Below are positions 21,515-30,430 of a stretch of 34,197 nucleotides of DNA, piece after piece. The stretch is from Actinomycetes bacterium. GTDB lineage: Bacteria; Actinomycetota; Acidimicrobiia; Acidimicrobiales; JAAEMS01. The notes below the pieces were generated by a model. It was not told where the DNA came from, searched no databases, and worked only from the letters and a program-made list of their open reading frames with translations. The translations under genes were made by a program, and so were the position numbers. How positions within the stretch are numbered: the stretch's first letter is position 1; each line of letters starts with the position of its first letter. Location: NCBI GenBank assembly GCA_024225275.1, contig JAAEMS010000017.1, positions 1 to 34,197 on the forward strand, in the 5' to 3' direction.

Positions 21515-24500
21515 GTGACGCGTACGGCCCCCAACCTCGAGCTGTTGACGGCCACCGTCCTGCCTGACGCGATCGGGCTCTGGGTGGCCAGTGAGTCGCC
21601 CCAGGCCGCCTCAATCGGGCTGATCGAAAGGGCTCTGGGCCCCGACTCCGACGTGGGCCGGCGCACCGTCATCGCCGTCGAAACCCCAACCGGCCAGACC
21701 CCGGTCGAGGTCGAAGCCATCGACCAGTCCGTCATGGGAGATCTCCTGGTCTGGCGATCCGCCGGGGCCGGCTGGTCATCATCGCTGAGGTGGTTGCACG
21801 CGGTCACCGCCCTGGCCGCCCGGACAGCCGCCTCGGGCCGGGCCGTGCCCTCACTGCGCACCCGCGGGCTGCGCTGGCAGGCCCAATGGTCGGTCATCGA
21901 GGACGCCACCCTGACCTCGGCCCTCGACCACCTCACCGAGGTCGCACCCCCGGTGGCCCTGGCCGCCAGCTCCCGCCCGGCCCGCGAACAGGTGGGTGAC
22001 CTCTTCACCGGGCTGGTCGACGCCGTGGCCCGGGCCGCCCTGGTCGACGTCGATTGGAAGCCGCCCCTACCCCGCTCCCGCTCAGCAGCTGTGGTGGCCA
22101 CCCGCCGGGCCATGCACGCTCTGCGTGACCGCGACGACATCTTCGTGGGCGACACCAGCCACCAGGAGCTGGTGATCTCCTCGATCTCCAGCGCCCTCAG
22201 CGACCGGCGCAGCACCATCGAGGGAGCACCGGCGGTCAGCTTTCGGGGCCGACTCGTGCCCCCGGCCGCCGGCCAGCATGCCGCCGAAGATGCCGTCTGG
22301 AAGCTGACGATCGAAGCAGTGGCCACCGACGACGCCTCGGTGGTCGTACCCCTGGGTGAGTTCTGGACCGTCTCCGGCGCCGCCCTCGCCCTGACCGGCG
22401 AGACCGGGCTGGCCCCGCTGAGGGCCCGGTTCCGGCGGCTGGCCGAACACCTGGCAGCCCAACACATCCTGTTCGCCCCCCTCGTCGACCGGGACGTACC
22501 CGATCAGCTGAACCTCGACACCGCCGGAGTGAGCGACCTGCTCACCACCGGCTGGGAGCTCTGCCGCTCGGCCGGACTCACCATCATCGCCCCCGCCGGT
22601 TTGGCCAAGGGCCGGGCCCGTCTCACCGCAGCCGCCAGCTCGACATCCGAACCAGGCGGAGTCAACCACGGCCTGGGTCGCACCCTCGTCGACGTTGACT
22701 GGGGGCTGGCCCTGGGCGACCTCCGGCTGAGTGAACGCGAGATCGAGGAGTTGGCCCGATCCAAGGACCAGCTGGTGGCGTTCCGGGGGTCGTGGATCCA
22801 GGTCGACCGGGCCCAGATCCGCGAGGTACTCCACCGGCTCGACGACAGCCGGGAAACGAAGGCCAGCCTGTCCCCCGCCGAGTTGTTGCGGGAGTCGATC
22901 GAGGGGCTCGAAACGGTCGGAGGCGACGACATAGAGGTCGACGACGGCCACGCCGACCTCTCGGCCGAGGGTTGGATTGCCCAACTACTGGCCGGACTCC
23001 CCGACGACACCCTCGATGAGGCCCCCGAGCCGATGGGCTTCGAGGGTGAGCTCCGCCACTACCAGAGGCGGGCCCTGGGTTGGCTCCAGTTCCTGTCGCG
23101 CCTCGGACTGGGCGGTTGTCTCGCCGATGACATGGGGCTCGGCAAGACCCCCACCGCCCTCGCCCATCTCGTCACCCGCACCCACGAGAACAAAGGCAAG
23201 CAGCCCCACCTGGTCATCTGCCCTCTCTCGGTGGTGGCCAACTGGACGGCCGAGGCCGCCCGCTTCACCCCCAACCTGCGGGTCATGGTGTGGCACGGAG
23301 TCGATCGAGCCCGCGGCGCCGCCCTCGATGCCGCTCTGGCCGAGCACGATGTCATCGTCACCACCTACGGACTGACCAGCCGCGCCATCGACGAGCTCGA
23401 CTCCATCATCTGGGATGTCGTGGTTCTCGACGAGGCCCAGGCGGTCAAGAACCACCGCACCAAGGTGGCCCGGGCCGTCCGCCGCCTCGATGCAGACCAG
23501 GTGGTGGCCCTCACCGGCACCCCGGTCGAGAACCGATTGGCCGAGCTGTGGTCGATCCTCGACGTGGTGAACCCGGGCATGATGGGCGGACACACCTGGT
23601 TCCGCGAGCGGTTCGCCAACCCCATCGAGAACCCCACCGCCAACGACGATGACCCCGACCCCGGCGCCAACCGCGAGGTGGCGTTGGCTGACCTCCGCCG
23701 CCTCACCGGCCCCTTCGTACTGCGCCGCACCAAAGCCGACCGCCGCCTGGTTCCCGACCTGCCCGACAAGATCGAACAGGTGGCATGGGCCACCCTCACC
23801 GAGGAACAGGCCGGCCTCTACAAGTCGATCGTCGACGACTTCCTCCGCGACGTCGAAGCCGAACAGGGCATGAAGCGGCGGGGCCTGGTGTTGGCCACCC
23901 TCACCCGCCTCAAACAGGTCTGCAACCACCCCCTCCACTACCTGGCCGAGGTGCCATCGGGCCCCGGCGGCGCTGGCCGGCCCGGTCGGCTGGCCAACCG
24001 TTCGGGCAAGCTCAACCGGTTCGACGAGTTGGTCGACGAGCTCCTCGACGCCGACGAGCGGGCCCTCGTGTTCACCCAGTACCGAACCATGGGGGCTCTG
24101 CTCGTTCAGCACCTCGAAACCCGGCTGGGACACCAGGTGCCGTTCCTCCACGGCGGGGTCGAACGCAAGAAACGCTCCGCCATGGTCGAGTCATTCCAGA
24201 CCCAGCAGGGGCCACCCATCCAGATCGTGTCACTGAGGGCCGGGGGCACCGGACTCAACCTCACCGCCGCCTCCCGGGTGATCCACTACGACCGTTGGTG
24301 GAACCCCGCAGTCGAAGACCAGGCCACCGACCGGGCCTGGCGCATCGGCCAGAACTCCACCGTCTTTGTTCACAAGCTGGTGTGCCAGGGCACCCTCGAG
24401 GAACGGATCGACGAGCTCCTGACCTCGAAACGAGCATTGGCCGACGCCGCGGTGGGAACCGGCGAAGCCTGGCTGACCGAGCTCTCCACCGATGAACTGC

Positions 24501-24544
24501 GCGACCTGCTCGTGCTCGATCCCGGACCAACCCTCAATGAGTAG
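21515..24544 (+). CDS. SNF2-family DNA-dependent ATPase/helicase-like protein
   Basis: A 1009-residue protein. The N-terminal ~490 residues are a bacterial SNF2-associated region without named motifs. The ATPase core starts near residue 510 (ELRHYQRRALGWLQF) with Walker A DDMGLGKT (538-545), motif Ia (ICPLSVVANW), Walker B DEAQ (639-642) and motif III LTGTPVENR. The second RecA-like lobe carries FTQYRTMGALL, LRAGGTGLNLTAA and the motif VI DRAWRIGQ. Such proteins remodel protein-DNA contacts or act on RNA polymerase; the exact role in bacteria is largely unsettled. It starts with GTG and its stop lies inside the SWIM gene, an arrangement common in actinobacteria that suggests the two proteins work together. 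Confidence 0.93.
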   Translation: MTRTAPNLELLTATVLPDAIGLWVASESPQAASIGLIERALGPDSDVGRRTVIAVETPTGQTPVEVEAIDQSVMGDLLVWRSAGAGWSSSLRWLHAVTALAARTAASGRAVPSLRTRGLRWQAQWSVIEDATLTSALDHLTEVAPPVALAASSRPAREQVGDLFTGLVDAVARAALVDVDWKPPLPRSRSAAVVATRRAMHALRDRDDIFVGDTSHQELVISSISSALSDRRSTIEGAPAVSFRGRLVPPAAGQHAAEDAVWKLTIEAVATDDASVVVPLGEFWTVSGAALALTGETGLAPLRARFRRLAEHLAAQHILFAPLVDRDVPDQLNLDTAGVSDLLTTGWELCRSAGLTIIAPAGLAKGRARLTAAASSTSEPGGVNHGLGRTLVDVDWGLALGDLRLSEREIEELARSKDQLVAFRGSWIQVDRAQIREVLHRLDDSRETKASLSPAELLRESIEGLETVGGDDIEVDDGHADLSAEGWIAQLLAGLPDDTLDEAPEPMGFEGELRHYQRRALGWLQFLSRLGLGGCLADDMGLGKTPTALAHLVTRTHENKGKQPHLVICPLSVVANWTAEAARFTPNLRVMVWHGVDRARGAALDAALAEHDVIVTTYGLTSRAIDELDSIIWDVVVLDEAQAVKNHRTKVARAVRRLDADQVVALTGTPVENRLAELWSILDVVNPGMMGGHTWFRERFANPIENPTANDDDPDPGANREVALADLRRLTGPFVLRRTKADRRLVPDLPDKIEQVAWATLTEEQAGLYKSIVDDFLRDVEAEQGMKRRGLVLATLTRLKQVCNHPLHYLAEVPSGPGGAGRPGRLANRSGKLNRFDELVDELLDADERALVFTQYRTMGALLVQHLETRLGHQVPFLHGGVERKKRSAMVESFQTQQGPPIQIVSLRAGGTGLNLTAASRVIHYDRWWNPAVEDQATDRAWRIGQNSTVFVHKLVCQGTLEERIDELLTSKRALADAAVGTGEAWLTELSTDELRDLLVLDPGPTLNE

Positions 24545-25109
24545 GCCTCTACGATCTGCGCATGCTCGAGAGGTGGCTGATGTGGCCATCGAGCGGGGGG
24601 ACCCGGGCCGCATGTCGCGGGCTCGCACTCTCTACCGAACGGGTGCCGTGTTCGATCTCGAGATCACCCCCGGCATGGCCACCGCCCTGGTCACCGGCAG
24701 TGAACCCACCCCCTACACCACGGCCATGGGCCTGGCCGGGCGCAGCCGCCGACTGAAGTCGCGCATGGTGCCAGACGCCGACGACATCACCTTCGTGTGT
24801 TCCTGCCCGGACTGGGGCGACCCCTGCAAGCACGGCCTGGCTCTGGTGCTCTACTTCGCCGAATCGGTCGAGGACGACCCTGGAGTGCTCGATGCCTGGT
24901 TGGGGATCGGCGACGACACCCCCGACGAATCCATCGACGACATGCCCGAGCCCGACCCCTTCCTGGACGGGGCCTGGACCGACGACATCGAACCCGCCGA
25001 CCTGGGACCCCTCGAGCTCCCTGATCCGGCACCGCTGGCCATCGACAATCTCGAGGTCTGGCCGGTGGTTCTCGACGCCATCGCCCGGGTGCGGGCCAGC
25101 ATGCGCTGA
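24537..25109 (+). CDS. SWIM zinc-finger protein, partner of the SNF2-family ATPase
   Basis: A 190-residue protein with a SWIM motif CSCPDWGDPCKH (about residues 84-95; C-x-C ... C-x-H ligands) preceded by the usual YRTGAVFDLEITPG and GSEPTPYTTAMGL stretches. SWIM domains bind DNA or protein partners. The C-terminal ~80 residues are very acidic (DDTPDESIDDMPEPDPF). The ATG at 24537 overlaps the end of the SNF2-family gene by 8 bases, supporting co-translation. The acidic tail could contact basic surfaces of the ATPase; that is inference. Confidence 0.88.
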   Translation: MSRPLRSAHAREVADVAIERGDPGRMSRARTLYRTGAVFDLEITPGMATALVTGSEPTPYTTAMGLAGRSRRLKSRMVPDADDITFVCSCPDWGDPCKHGLALVLYFAESVEDDPGVLDAWLGIGDDTPDESIDDMPEPDPFLDGAWTDDIEPADLGPLELPDPAPLAIDNLEVWPVVLDAIARVRASMR

Positions 25110-25144
25110 ACCATGGTTGTCCAACTGGCCGGTATCGTGGAGCC

Positions 25145-25921
25145 ATGAGAACCAGCAACCCCGTCCTCACCGACAGAGCTCTCGCCAAAGCCTCCACCGA
25201 GCTGGGGGAAGGACCGGGCGCGCCCATCATTGTCGACGCGGGCGAGCGGTTCACCGTCGTCGGCACGATCCAGCGCAGCGCCATCCTGCTCGTCCTGGTG
25301 ATCGCCGGTGGCTGGGTGGGCTGGAACCTGGTCGACGTCACCGAGCTCGGGTCCGTCACCACCCCGGGCTGGCTGATGCCCAGCGCCCTGGCTCTCGTCG
25401 CCCTGGCCTTCCTCACCTTCTTCAAGCCCGCCCTGGCCCCCGTCACCGCCCCCATCTGGGCCCTGGGCGAGGGGGTGCTGGTGGGTGCCATCTCCCACGT
25501 CTACGAGTTCCAGTTCGACGGCATCGTCGTGCAAGCGGCCATCGCTACCGTGGCCACCGCCGGGGCCACCCTGCTCGCCTACCAATCGGGCCTCATCCGG
25601 GCCACACCCCAGTTCCGCAAGATCGTGTCCATCGCCACCATGGGCGTCATGGCCGTCTACCTCATCAACATGGCCATGATGATATTCGGTGGCGACGGCA
25701 TCACCCTGCTCTGGGATTCCGGCCCTCTCGGCATCGGCATCAGCCTGTTCGTGGTCGGTCTGGCCGCCATGAACCTCGTACTCGACTTCGACCTGTTCGA
25801 GCGGGGCGAAGCCGCCGGTTGGCCGCCCAAGATGATGTGGTTCGCAGCCTTCGGCCTCGTGGTCACCCTGGTGTGGCTGTACCTCGAACTGCTCCGCCTG
25901 CTGGCCAAGCTCCGCGACTAG
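25145..25921 (+). CDS. Bax inhibitor-1/YccA family membrane protein
   Basis: A 258-residue protein with about seven hydrophobic helices after a ~38-residue cytoplasmic leader beginning MRTSNPVLTDRAL, the start typical of actinobacterial YccA-like members. Segments include RSAILLVLVIAGGWVGWNLV, ALALVALAFLTFF, the LGEGVLVGAISHVYE loop and FVVGLAAMNLVLDFDLFERG with its conserved acidic residues, which in the family line a pH-sensitive ion path. The physiological role in bacteria is poorly known. TATCGT ends six bases before the ATG, which could be a leaderless promoter. Its stop shares a CTAG with the convergent valS stop. Confidence 0.88.
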   Translation: MRTSNPVLTDRALAKASTELGEGPGAPIIVDAGERFTVVGTIQRSAILLVLVIAGGWVGWNLVDVTELGSVTTPGWLMPSALALVALAFLTFFKPALAPVTAPIWALGEGVLVGAISHVYEFQFDGIVVQAAIATVATAGATLLAYQSGLIRATPQFRKIVSIATMGVMAVYLINMAMMIFGGDGITLLWDSGPLGIGISLFVVGLAAMNLVLDFDLFERGEAAGWPPKMMWFAAFGLVVTLVWLYLELLRLLAKLRD

Positions 25922-28900
25922 AGCGCAGCCAGCGCGGTCTGGGCGGCGGCCAGGTCGGCCTGGGCCGCGGCCAGGAGCTGGCGGGTTTCCTCGACCAGCT
26001 CGGGTTTGGCGTTATTGACATAGCCAGGGTTGCCCAGGCGGTTCTCGAAGCCGTCGACCTGCTTGGTCTTGGCCTCGACGGTCTTGGTGAGGCGGGCCCG
26101 CTCGGCCTCGAGATCGGCCGCGTCGACCAGTCCCGACACCAGGACCTCAGCCCCCTCGAAGGCCAGGGGGCTGGCCACCTCGGGCCGTCCGTCGGCGATA
26201 TCGAACACTGAGCCGATGCCGGCCAAGGTCTGTACCACCCCGTCGGCCTCGGCAATGAGCGTGGCCACCGAATCGGGGACATGCAGGGTGACGAGTTGGC
26301 GGGGCTTGACCTGACGTTCGGAGCGCAGGGCCCGAATCTGACCGATGAGCTGGCCGGCCCGCTCGAAGTTGGTGACAGTGGTGGTGTCGGCCAGAACGGG
26401 GTCGGCGACCGGCCAGGGCGCCACGGCGAGCAGCTCCGACGGGGGCAGGGTGAGACCGTCGACCTCGCCGAAACGGGCCTCGGACACAGCCGGCCACAGG
26501 GCCTCGGTGACAAAGGGCATGACCGGGTGCATCAGCCTCAGCACCGAGTCGAGAACGGCGCCCAGCACGATCTGCTGGTTCGGGTCGCCGTCGATGGTCG
26601 GTTTGATCGCTTCGAGATAGCGGTCGCAGACGTCGTTCCAGACGAAGGTGTAGAGAGTGTCGGCGTAGGCGTTGAACTGGTATCGGGCCAACGATGACTC
26701 CAGTGACCCGATGGTGTGGTGGAGCCGGGCCAGGATCCACCGGTCGGCGAACCGGGCCGAGGCCGACCCGACGGAAGTTTCCGCGCCAGTGTGGACAAAA
26801 CCCGGGCCTGGCGCGGAAAGTTCGGGTGGGGTGGCCGGGGTGGGGAGGCGGCGCAGGGAGAAGCGGGTGGCGTTCCACACCTTGTTGGCGAAGTTACGGC
26901 CCAGGTCGAACTTGGCCGACGTGTTGCGGGCCAGGGGCATGTCATCGGTGGGCGTGGCGATACCAGCGGCAACTCCGTACGCCGACACCATCTTGTTGCC
27001 AGGGTCACTCGGTGAGCTCTGGATGGGTGCCGCCACCACGTGTCCGGCCGGGGTGGTGATGTACTCGGGGGTGAACGCTTCGCCGGTGTGAGGGCAAACC
27101 AGGTCGACCGGCATACGGACATCTTGGGTGTCGGTGGTCATCTGCACGAGACCGAAACGCATGGCATCAGCACCATGGCCGTGGATGATGTCGCGGGGGT
27201 CGACACCATTGCCCAGGCTCTTGGACATCTTCTGGCCGTGACCGTCCTGGACCATGGCGTGGATGAACACGTCGCCGTAGGGCAACTGGCCATCGAGGAA
27301 GTACCGGTTGAACATCACCATCCGACTCACCCAGAGGGTGATGATCTCGCGGGCCGTCGAGAGCACCGAAGTGGGGTTGAATGACTCGAGCAGCCCCAGT
27401 GTCTCGGGAAAGTCCTCGGGCCAGGGCCAACCCATGGTGGACAAGGGCCACAGCCCGGACGAGAACCAGGTGTCGAGCACGTCGGGATCGCGTTCGTAGC
27501 CGGCGGTCTCCAGGGCGTCCGCCAGGGCCCGCTCATCCATGGACTCATCGGCGCGGTCGAGTCGCCTGAGGGTCGAGTCGGGGGGCACGCAGACGCTCTC
27601 CTCGACCTCGGTGTCGGTGACCCGGCGGGCCAGATGGGCGGCGCCGGCCCCGGCCCACGCCGAGGCGACGGGGGCGGCGACGTCGATGTCGGACCCTTCG
27701 AGGGCGGCCCGGACCTCGGGTGAAGCGTCGGCCAGGGACACCAGCCGGCCCCACACGGGGATCTGGTGACCCCACCACAGCTGGCGACTGATGCACCAGT
27801 CGCGAATGTTCTCATGCCAGGAGTAGTAGGTGCGGGCGTAGCGCTCCGGGTAGAAGGTCAGACCACCATCGCCTGCGGTATCACCGCGCGGGGCCACACC
27901 GTCGGGCAGGTCGGGGATCTGGACCGCGTCCTGGGCCCGCAGGGCCGAACCCCGCAAGCGGTCGTCGGTGACGGCCACGTACCACTGGTCGGAGAGCCAG
28001 GGCTCGATGGGCACATGGCTTCGGTACGAATGGCCGACCGAGTGGGAGTAGTCGCGGACCTGCTGGAGCAGGTCGTGGGCCTGGAACCAATCGACGATCG
28101 CGGCGCGGGCGTCTTCGCGGCTCATGCCCAGGAACGGCCGGGCCTCATCCGACACATCGTCCCAGCCGTACTGATCGGTGATCGACGCGTCGGGACCCAT
28201 CACATTGATGACCGGCAGGTCGTGACGCAGACCGATATCCCAGTCGTTGGGGTCGTGAGCCGGGGTGACCTTCAGGAATCCCGACGCGTACCGGGCCTTG
28301 GCGTCCGAGCTGTCGGGGTCGGCCATGACCACATAGTCGTCCTCGACGATCGGGATGACCCGGCCCACGATGGGCAGGGTGACCGTCTTGCCCACCAGCT
28401 CGGCCGCCCGCGGATCGTCGGGGTTCACCGCCACCCCAGTGTCGCCCAACATCGTCTCGGGCCGAGTGGTGGCCACGGTGACCGACCCGGAGCCATCGGT
28501 CAACGGGTATGTGAGATACCACATGTGCCCGTCGACCTCTTCCATCTCGACCTCGTCGTCGGACAGGGCCGTACGGGTGACCGGGTCCCAGTTGACCAGC
28601 CGCTTACCCCGGTAGATCAGGCCGTCCTGGAAGAGGGTGAAGAAAGCATGGCGCACCGCGGTGGCGCACATCTCGTCCATCGTGAACCGGGTGCGCTCCC
28701 AGTCGACCGATGCCCCCATCTCGGAGAGCTGGTCGAGAATGACCCTCTCGTACTGGTCCTTCCACTCCTGGGTCTTGGCCACGAATGCCCACCGACCCAT
28801 CTCGAGCCGCTTGATGCCCTCGGCCAGCAACCTCTTCTCGACCACCGTCTGGGTGGCGATACCGGCATGGTCGGTGCCCGGCATCCACAGGGTGCGATCA

Positions 28901-29136
28901 CCGGCCATCCGGTGGTAGCGGATGAGGACGTCCTGCAGGGTGTTGTTCAGGGCGTGGCCCAAGTGCAGGGCGGCAGTGACGTTGGGGGGCGGAATGATGA
29001 TCGAGTAGGTCGACTCGCCGGGATTGGCCGGTTCGGCGTGGAACACCCCACTGGACCGCCACCGGTCGGTCACGACCGGCTCGGCATCGGCGGGAACGTA
29101 GGCCTTGGGGAGCTCGGTGGAGGCGGCGTCATTCAC
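25918..29136 (-). CDS. valS: Valyl-tRNA synthetase
   Basis: A class I aminoacyl-tRNA synthetase that charges tRNA-Val. The protein is 1072 residues, longer than the ~880-950 usual in bacteria. Landmarks are PPPNVTAALHLGHA (HIGH-type motif 58-61), the editing domain (TTRPETMLGDTGVAVNPDD), WCISRQLWWGHQIPVW, KMSKS at 636-640, and a C-terminal coiled coil (AERARLTKTVEAKTKQVDGF). Extra sequence lies after HQIPVWGRL (~50 residues) and between TQDVRMPV and NTSAKFDLGRNF (~60 residues). The second insertion contains CPHTGEAF, which looks like a zinc-ribbon insertion of other ValRS lineages that has lost its other cysteines. The upstream phosphatase gene ends 42 bases before it on the same strand. Confidence 0.95.
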   Translation of the reverse strand: MNDAASTELPKAYVPADAEPVVTDRWRSSGVFHAEPANPGESTYSIIIPPPNVTAALHLGHALNNTLQDVLIRYHRMAGDRTLWMPGTDHAGIATQTVVEKRLLAEGIKRLEMGRWAFVAKTQEWKDQYERVILDQLSEMGASVDWERTRFTMDEMCATAVRHAFFTLFQDGLIYRGKRLVNWDPVTRTALSDDEVEMEEVDGHMWYLTYPLTDGSGSVTVATTRPETMLGDTGVAVNPDDPRAAELVGKTVTLPIVGRVIPIVEDDYVVMADPDSSDAKARYASGFLKVTPAHDPNDWDIGLRHDLPVINVMGPDASITDQYGWDDVSDEARPFLGMSREDARAAIVDWFQAHDLLQQVRDYSHSVGHSYRSHVPIEPWLSDQWYVAVTDDRLRGSALRAQDAVQIPDLPDGVAPRGDTAGDGGLTFYPERYARTYYSWHENIRDWCISRQLWWGHQIPVWGRLVSLADASPEVRAALEGSDIDVAAPVASAWAGAGAAHLARRVTDTEVEESVCVPPDSTLRRLDRADESMDERALADALETAGYERDPDVLDTWFSSGLWPLSTMGWPWPEDFPETLGLLESFNPTSVLSTAREIITLWVSRMVMFNRYFLDGQLPYGDVFIHAMVQDGHGQKMSKSLGNGVDPRDIIHGHGADAMRFGLVQMTTDTQDVRMPVDLVCPHTGEAFTPEYITTPAGHVVAAPIQSSPSDPGNKMVSAYGVAAGIATPTDDMPLARNTSAKFDLGRNFANKVWNATRFSLRRLPTPATPPELSAPGPGFVHTGAETSVGSASARFADRWILARLHHTIGSLESSLARYQFNAYADTLYTFVWNDVCDRYLEAIKPTIDGDPNQQIVLGAVLDSVLRLMHPVMPFVTEALWPAVSEARFGEVDGLTLPPSELLAVAPWPVADPVLADTTTVTNFERAGQLIGQIRALRSERQVKPRQLVTLHVPDSVATLIAEADGVVQTLAGIGSVFDIADGRPEVASPLAFEGAEVLVSGLVDAADLEAERARLTKTVEAKTKQVDGFENRLGNPGYVNNAKPELVEETRQLLAAAQADLAAAQTALAAL

Positions 29137-29178
29137 CCGCCCAAGGCTAGAGGCTCGACGATGTCGCCCAGTGCTGGT

Positions 29179-29889
29179 TCAGCGGGTGACTTCGTCGGGA
29201 CCCAGGTGGGCCACGGCGCTGAGCTGGAGGAGGCCGAAGGACCACCCGTCGCCGATGCGCAGAGGCATGGTCCGACTGATCGACGAGTGGTGGAGCACGA
29301 ACCGTTCCCATTCCCACGGCACCGGCTCGACGCCCAGGAGGTGGGTCAGGATCACCGAGTTGGTGCCGGCGTGGGCGACCAGCGCCACCCTCTGCCCGGT
29401 CTCGGGGTTGTTGTCGCTGTCCTCGAGATGGTCGACGTCCCACAGGGGCAGGTTCCCGAACCGCGGCCGCACGCCACACGCCAGAAGGGTCTCGAGCAGA
29501 CCGGTGACCACCCTCTGATGGAAGGCACGGAAGCTCTCACCCCCGGGCAGACCTTCCCAGTGCTGCTCGGCCGGCCGGCGGCGGGCATCGTGGAAGATGC
29601 GCTCGACGTCGTGGTCGGTGCCGTCCCACTCAGGATTGCGAAGCTCGGCCATCCAGTCGTGGACCTCGGGCCGGATCCCCAGCACGTCGACCAGGGGCTC
29701 GGCGGTCTGTCGGGCCCGGATCAGGGGCGAAACGAGAATGCGGTCGACCCGCTCCTGTGCGAGTGCCCGGGCCATCGCTGCAGCCTGCCGCCTCCCCAGG
29801 TCGGTGAGGGGTGGATCATCGACGTTCAGACCGTCGCGCACCCACTCCGGCTGCCCATGGCGTATCAGGATCAGCTCCACACGAGTCAC
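29179..29889 (-). CDS. Histidine phosphatase (phosphoglycerate mutase-like) family protein
   Basis: A 236-residue protein starting TRVELILIRHGQPEWV, whose RHG (10-12) supplies the phospho-accepting histidine. It continues with LTDLGRRQAAAMARAL, VSPLIRARQTAEPL (second arginine), a MAELRNPEW acid region and VALVAHAGTNSVIL with the second histidine. The family dephosphorylates small metabolites, sugars or proteins; the substrate is not readable. I chose the GTG at 29889, preceded by GGAAG; the frame upstream of it is not protein-like. It is 42 bases upstream of valS and may share its transcript. Its promoter side faces the inverted AAATTGGGAGA repeats and the divergent molybdate operon. Confidence 0.88.
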   Translation of the reverse strand: MTRVELILIRHGQPEWVRDGLNVDDPPLTDLGRRQAAAMARALAQERVDRILVSPLIRARQTAEPLVDVLGIRPEVHDWMAELRNPEWDGTDHDVERIFHDARRRPAEQHWEGLPGGESFRAFHQRVVTGLLETLLACGVRPRFGNLPLWDVDHLEDSDNNPETGQRVALVAHAGTNSVILTHLLGVEPVPWEWERFVLHHSSISRTMPLRIGDGWSFGLLQLSAVAHLGPDEVTR

Positions 29890-29922
29890 GGTACTTCCGA
29901 TCCAGCCCTCGCGCGGGCCAAT

Positions 29923-29974
29923 CCAAATTGGGAGAGTTACATCCGCTGGTCGCACGCAAATCTCCCAATTTCGG
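29923..29974. promoter_or_regulatory. Long inverted repeat between the phosphatase and molybdate operons, operator candidate
   Basis: AAATTGGGAGA (29925-29935) and its exact complement TCTCCCAATTT (29961-29971) form 11-bp arms separated by 25 bases. Each arm also contains a small near-palindrome (CCAAATTGG at 29923-29931 and CCAATTTCGG at 29965-29974), so it can be read as two copies of one operator facing each other. It lies about 60 bp upstream of the HTH-TOBE regulator start, making autoregulation by that protein the simplest guess. Confidence 0.6.
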
Positions 29975-30019
29975 ATAGGCGGCGAGCGGTTCACCTCGCA
30001 AATGCTGTTCTTCTGTTGG

Positions 30020-30025
30020 TATTGT
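30020..30025 (+). promoter_or_regulatory. Candidate -10 element for a leaderless mod operon mRNA
   Basis: TATTGT fits the TANNNT pattern and ends seven bases before the GTG at 30033, with no ribosome binding site between, so the mRNA would begin at the start codon. Confidence 0.45.
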
Positions 30026-30032
30026 CTCGCAG

Positions 30033-30425
30033 GTGCCGGACTTTCGGATTGGGCGAGCCGCGGACCTGCTGGGGGTATCACCCGACACGGTGCGCCGACT
30101 CATCGACGACGGCCAGCTCGAGGCCCGGCGCAGCGAGGGTGGCCACCGGGTCATCGAGGGCACCGCCCTGGCCGCCTACGCCGTCGACCGGGCCACCACC
30201 TCTGATCCGGGGGACCGGGCCGAGCTGTCGGCCCGCAACCGCTTCGCCGGCATCGTGACCCGGGTCGTCACCGACAGGGTCGCGGCCCAGGTCGAAATCC
30301 AGGCCGGACCCCACCGGATCGTGTCCCTGTTGACCCGGGAGGCGGTCGAGGACCTCGGGCTCGAGCCGGGAGTGCTGGCGGTGGCCGCGGTCAAGGCCAC
30401 CAGTGTGATGATCGAGCGGGCCTGA
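30033..30425 (+). CDS. HTH-TOBE molybdate-responsive regulator
   Basis: A 130-residue fusion of a MerR/excisionase-like helix-turn-helix (FRIGRAADLLGVSPDTVRRL, then EGGHRVIEGTALAAYA, residues 4-50) and a C-terminal Mop/TOBE domain (LSARNRFAGIVTRVVTDRVA ... LGLEPGVLAVAAVKATSVMI, residues 68-130). TOBE domains of this kind bind molybdate or tungstate oxyanions, and the gene immediately precedes modABC, so it is a molybdate-sensing regulator unrelated in its DNA-binding half to E. coli ModE. GTG start; the gap to modA is 5 bases. The inverted repeat at 29923-29974 is its likely target. Repressor or activator is not decidable here. Confidence 0.88.
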   Translation: MPDFRIGRAADLLGVSPDTVRRLIDDGQLEARRSEGGHRVIEGTALAAYAVDRATTSDPGDRAELSARNRFAGIVTRVVTDRVAAQVEIQAGPHRIVSLLTREAVEDLGLEPGVLAVAAVKATSVMIERA

Positions 30426-30430
30426 CCCTC

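Noticed and set aside
22985..24151. A 388-codon minus-strand frame
   Set aside because: It is the shadow of the SNF2-family ATPase core, whose motifs are on the plus strand.
27766..30258. An 830-codon open frame on the plus strand
   Set aside because: It is antisense to valS and the phosphatase gene. Its Gly/Val/His-rich composition is what the complement of GC-rich coding sequence gives, and the opposite strand has unambiguous family motifs.
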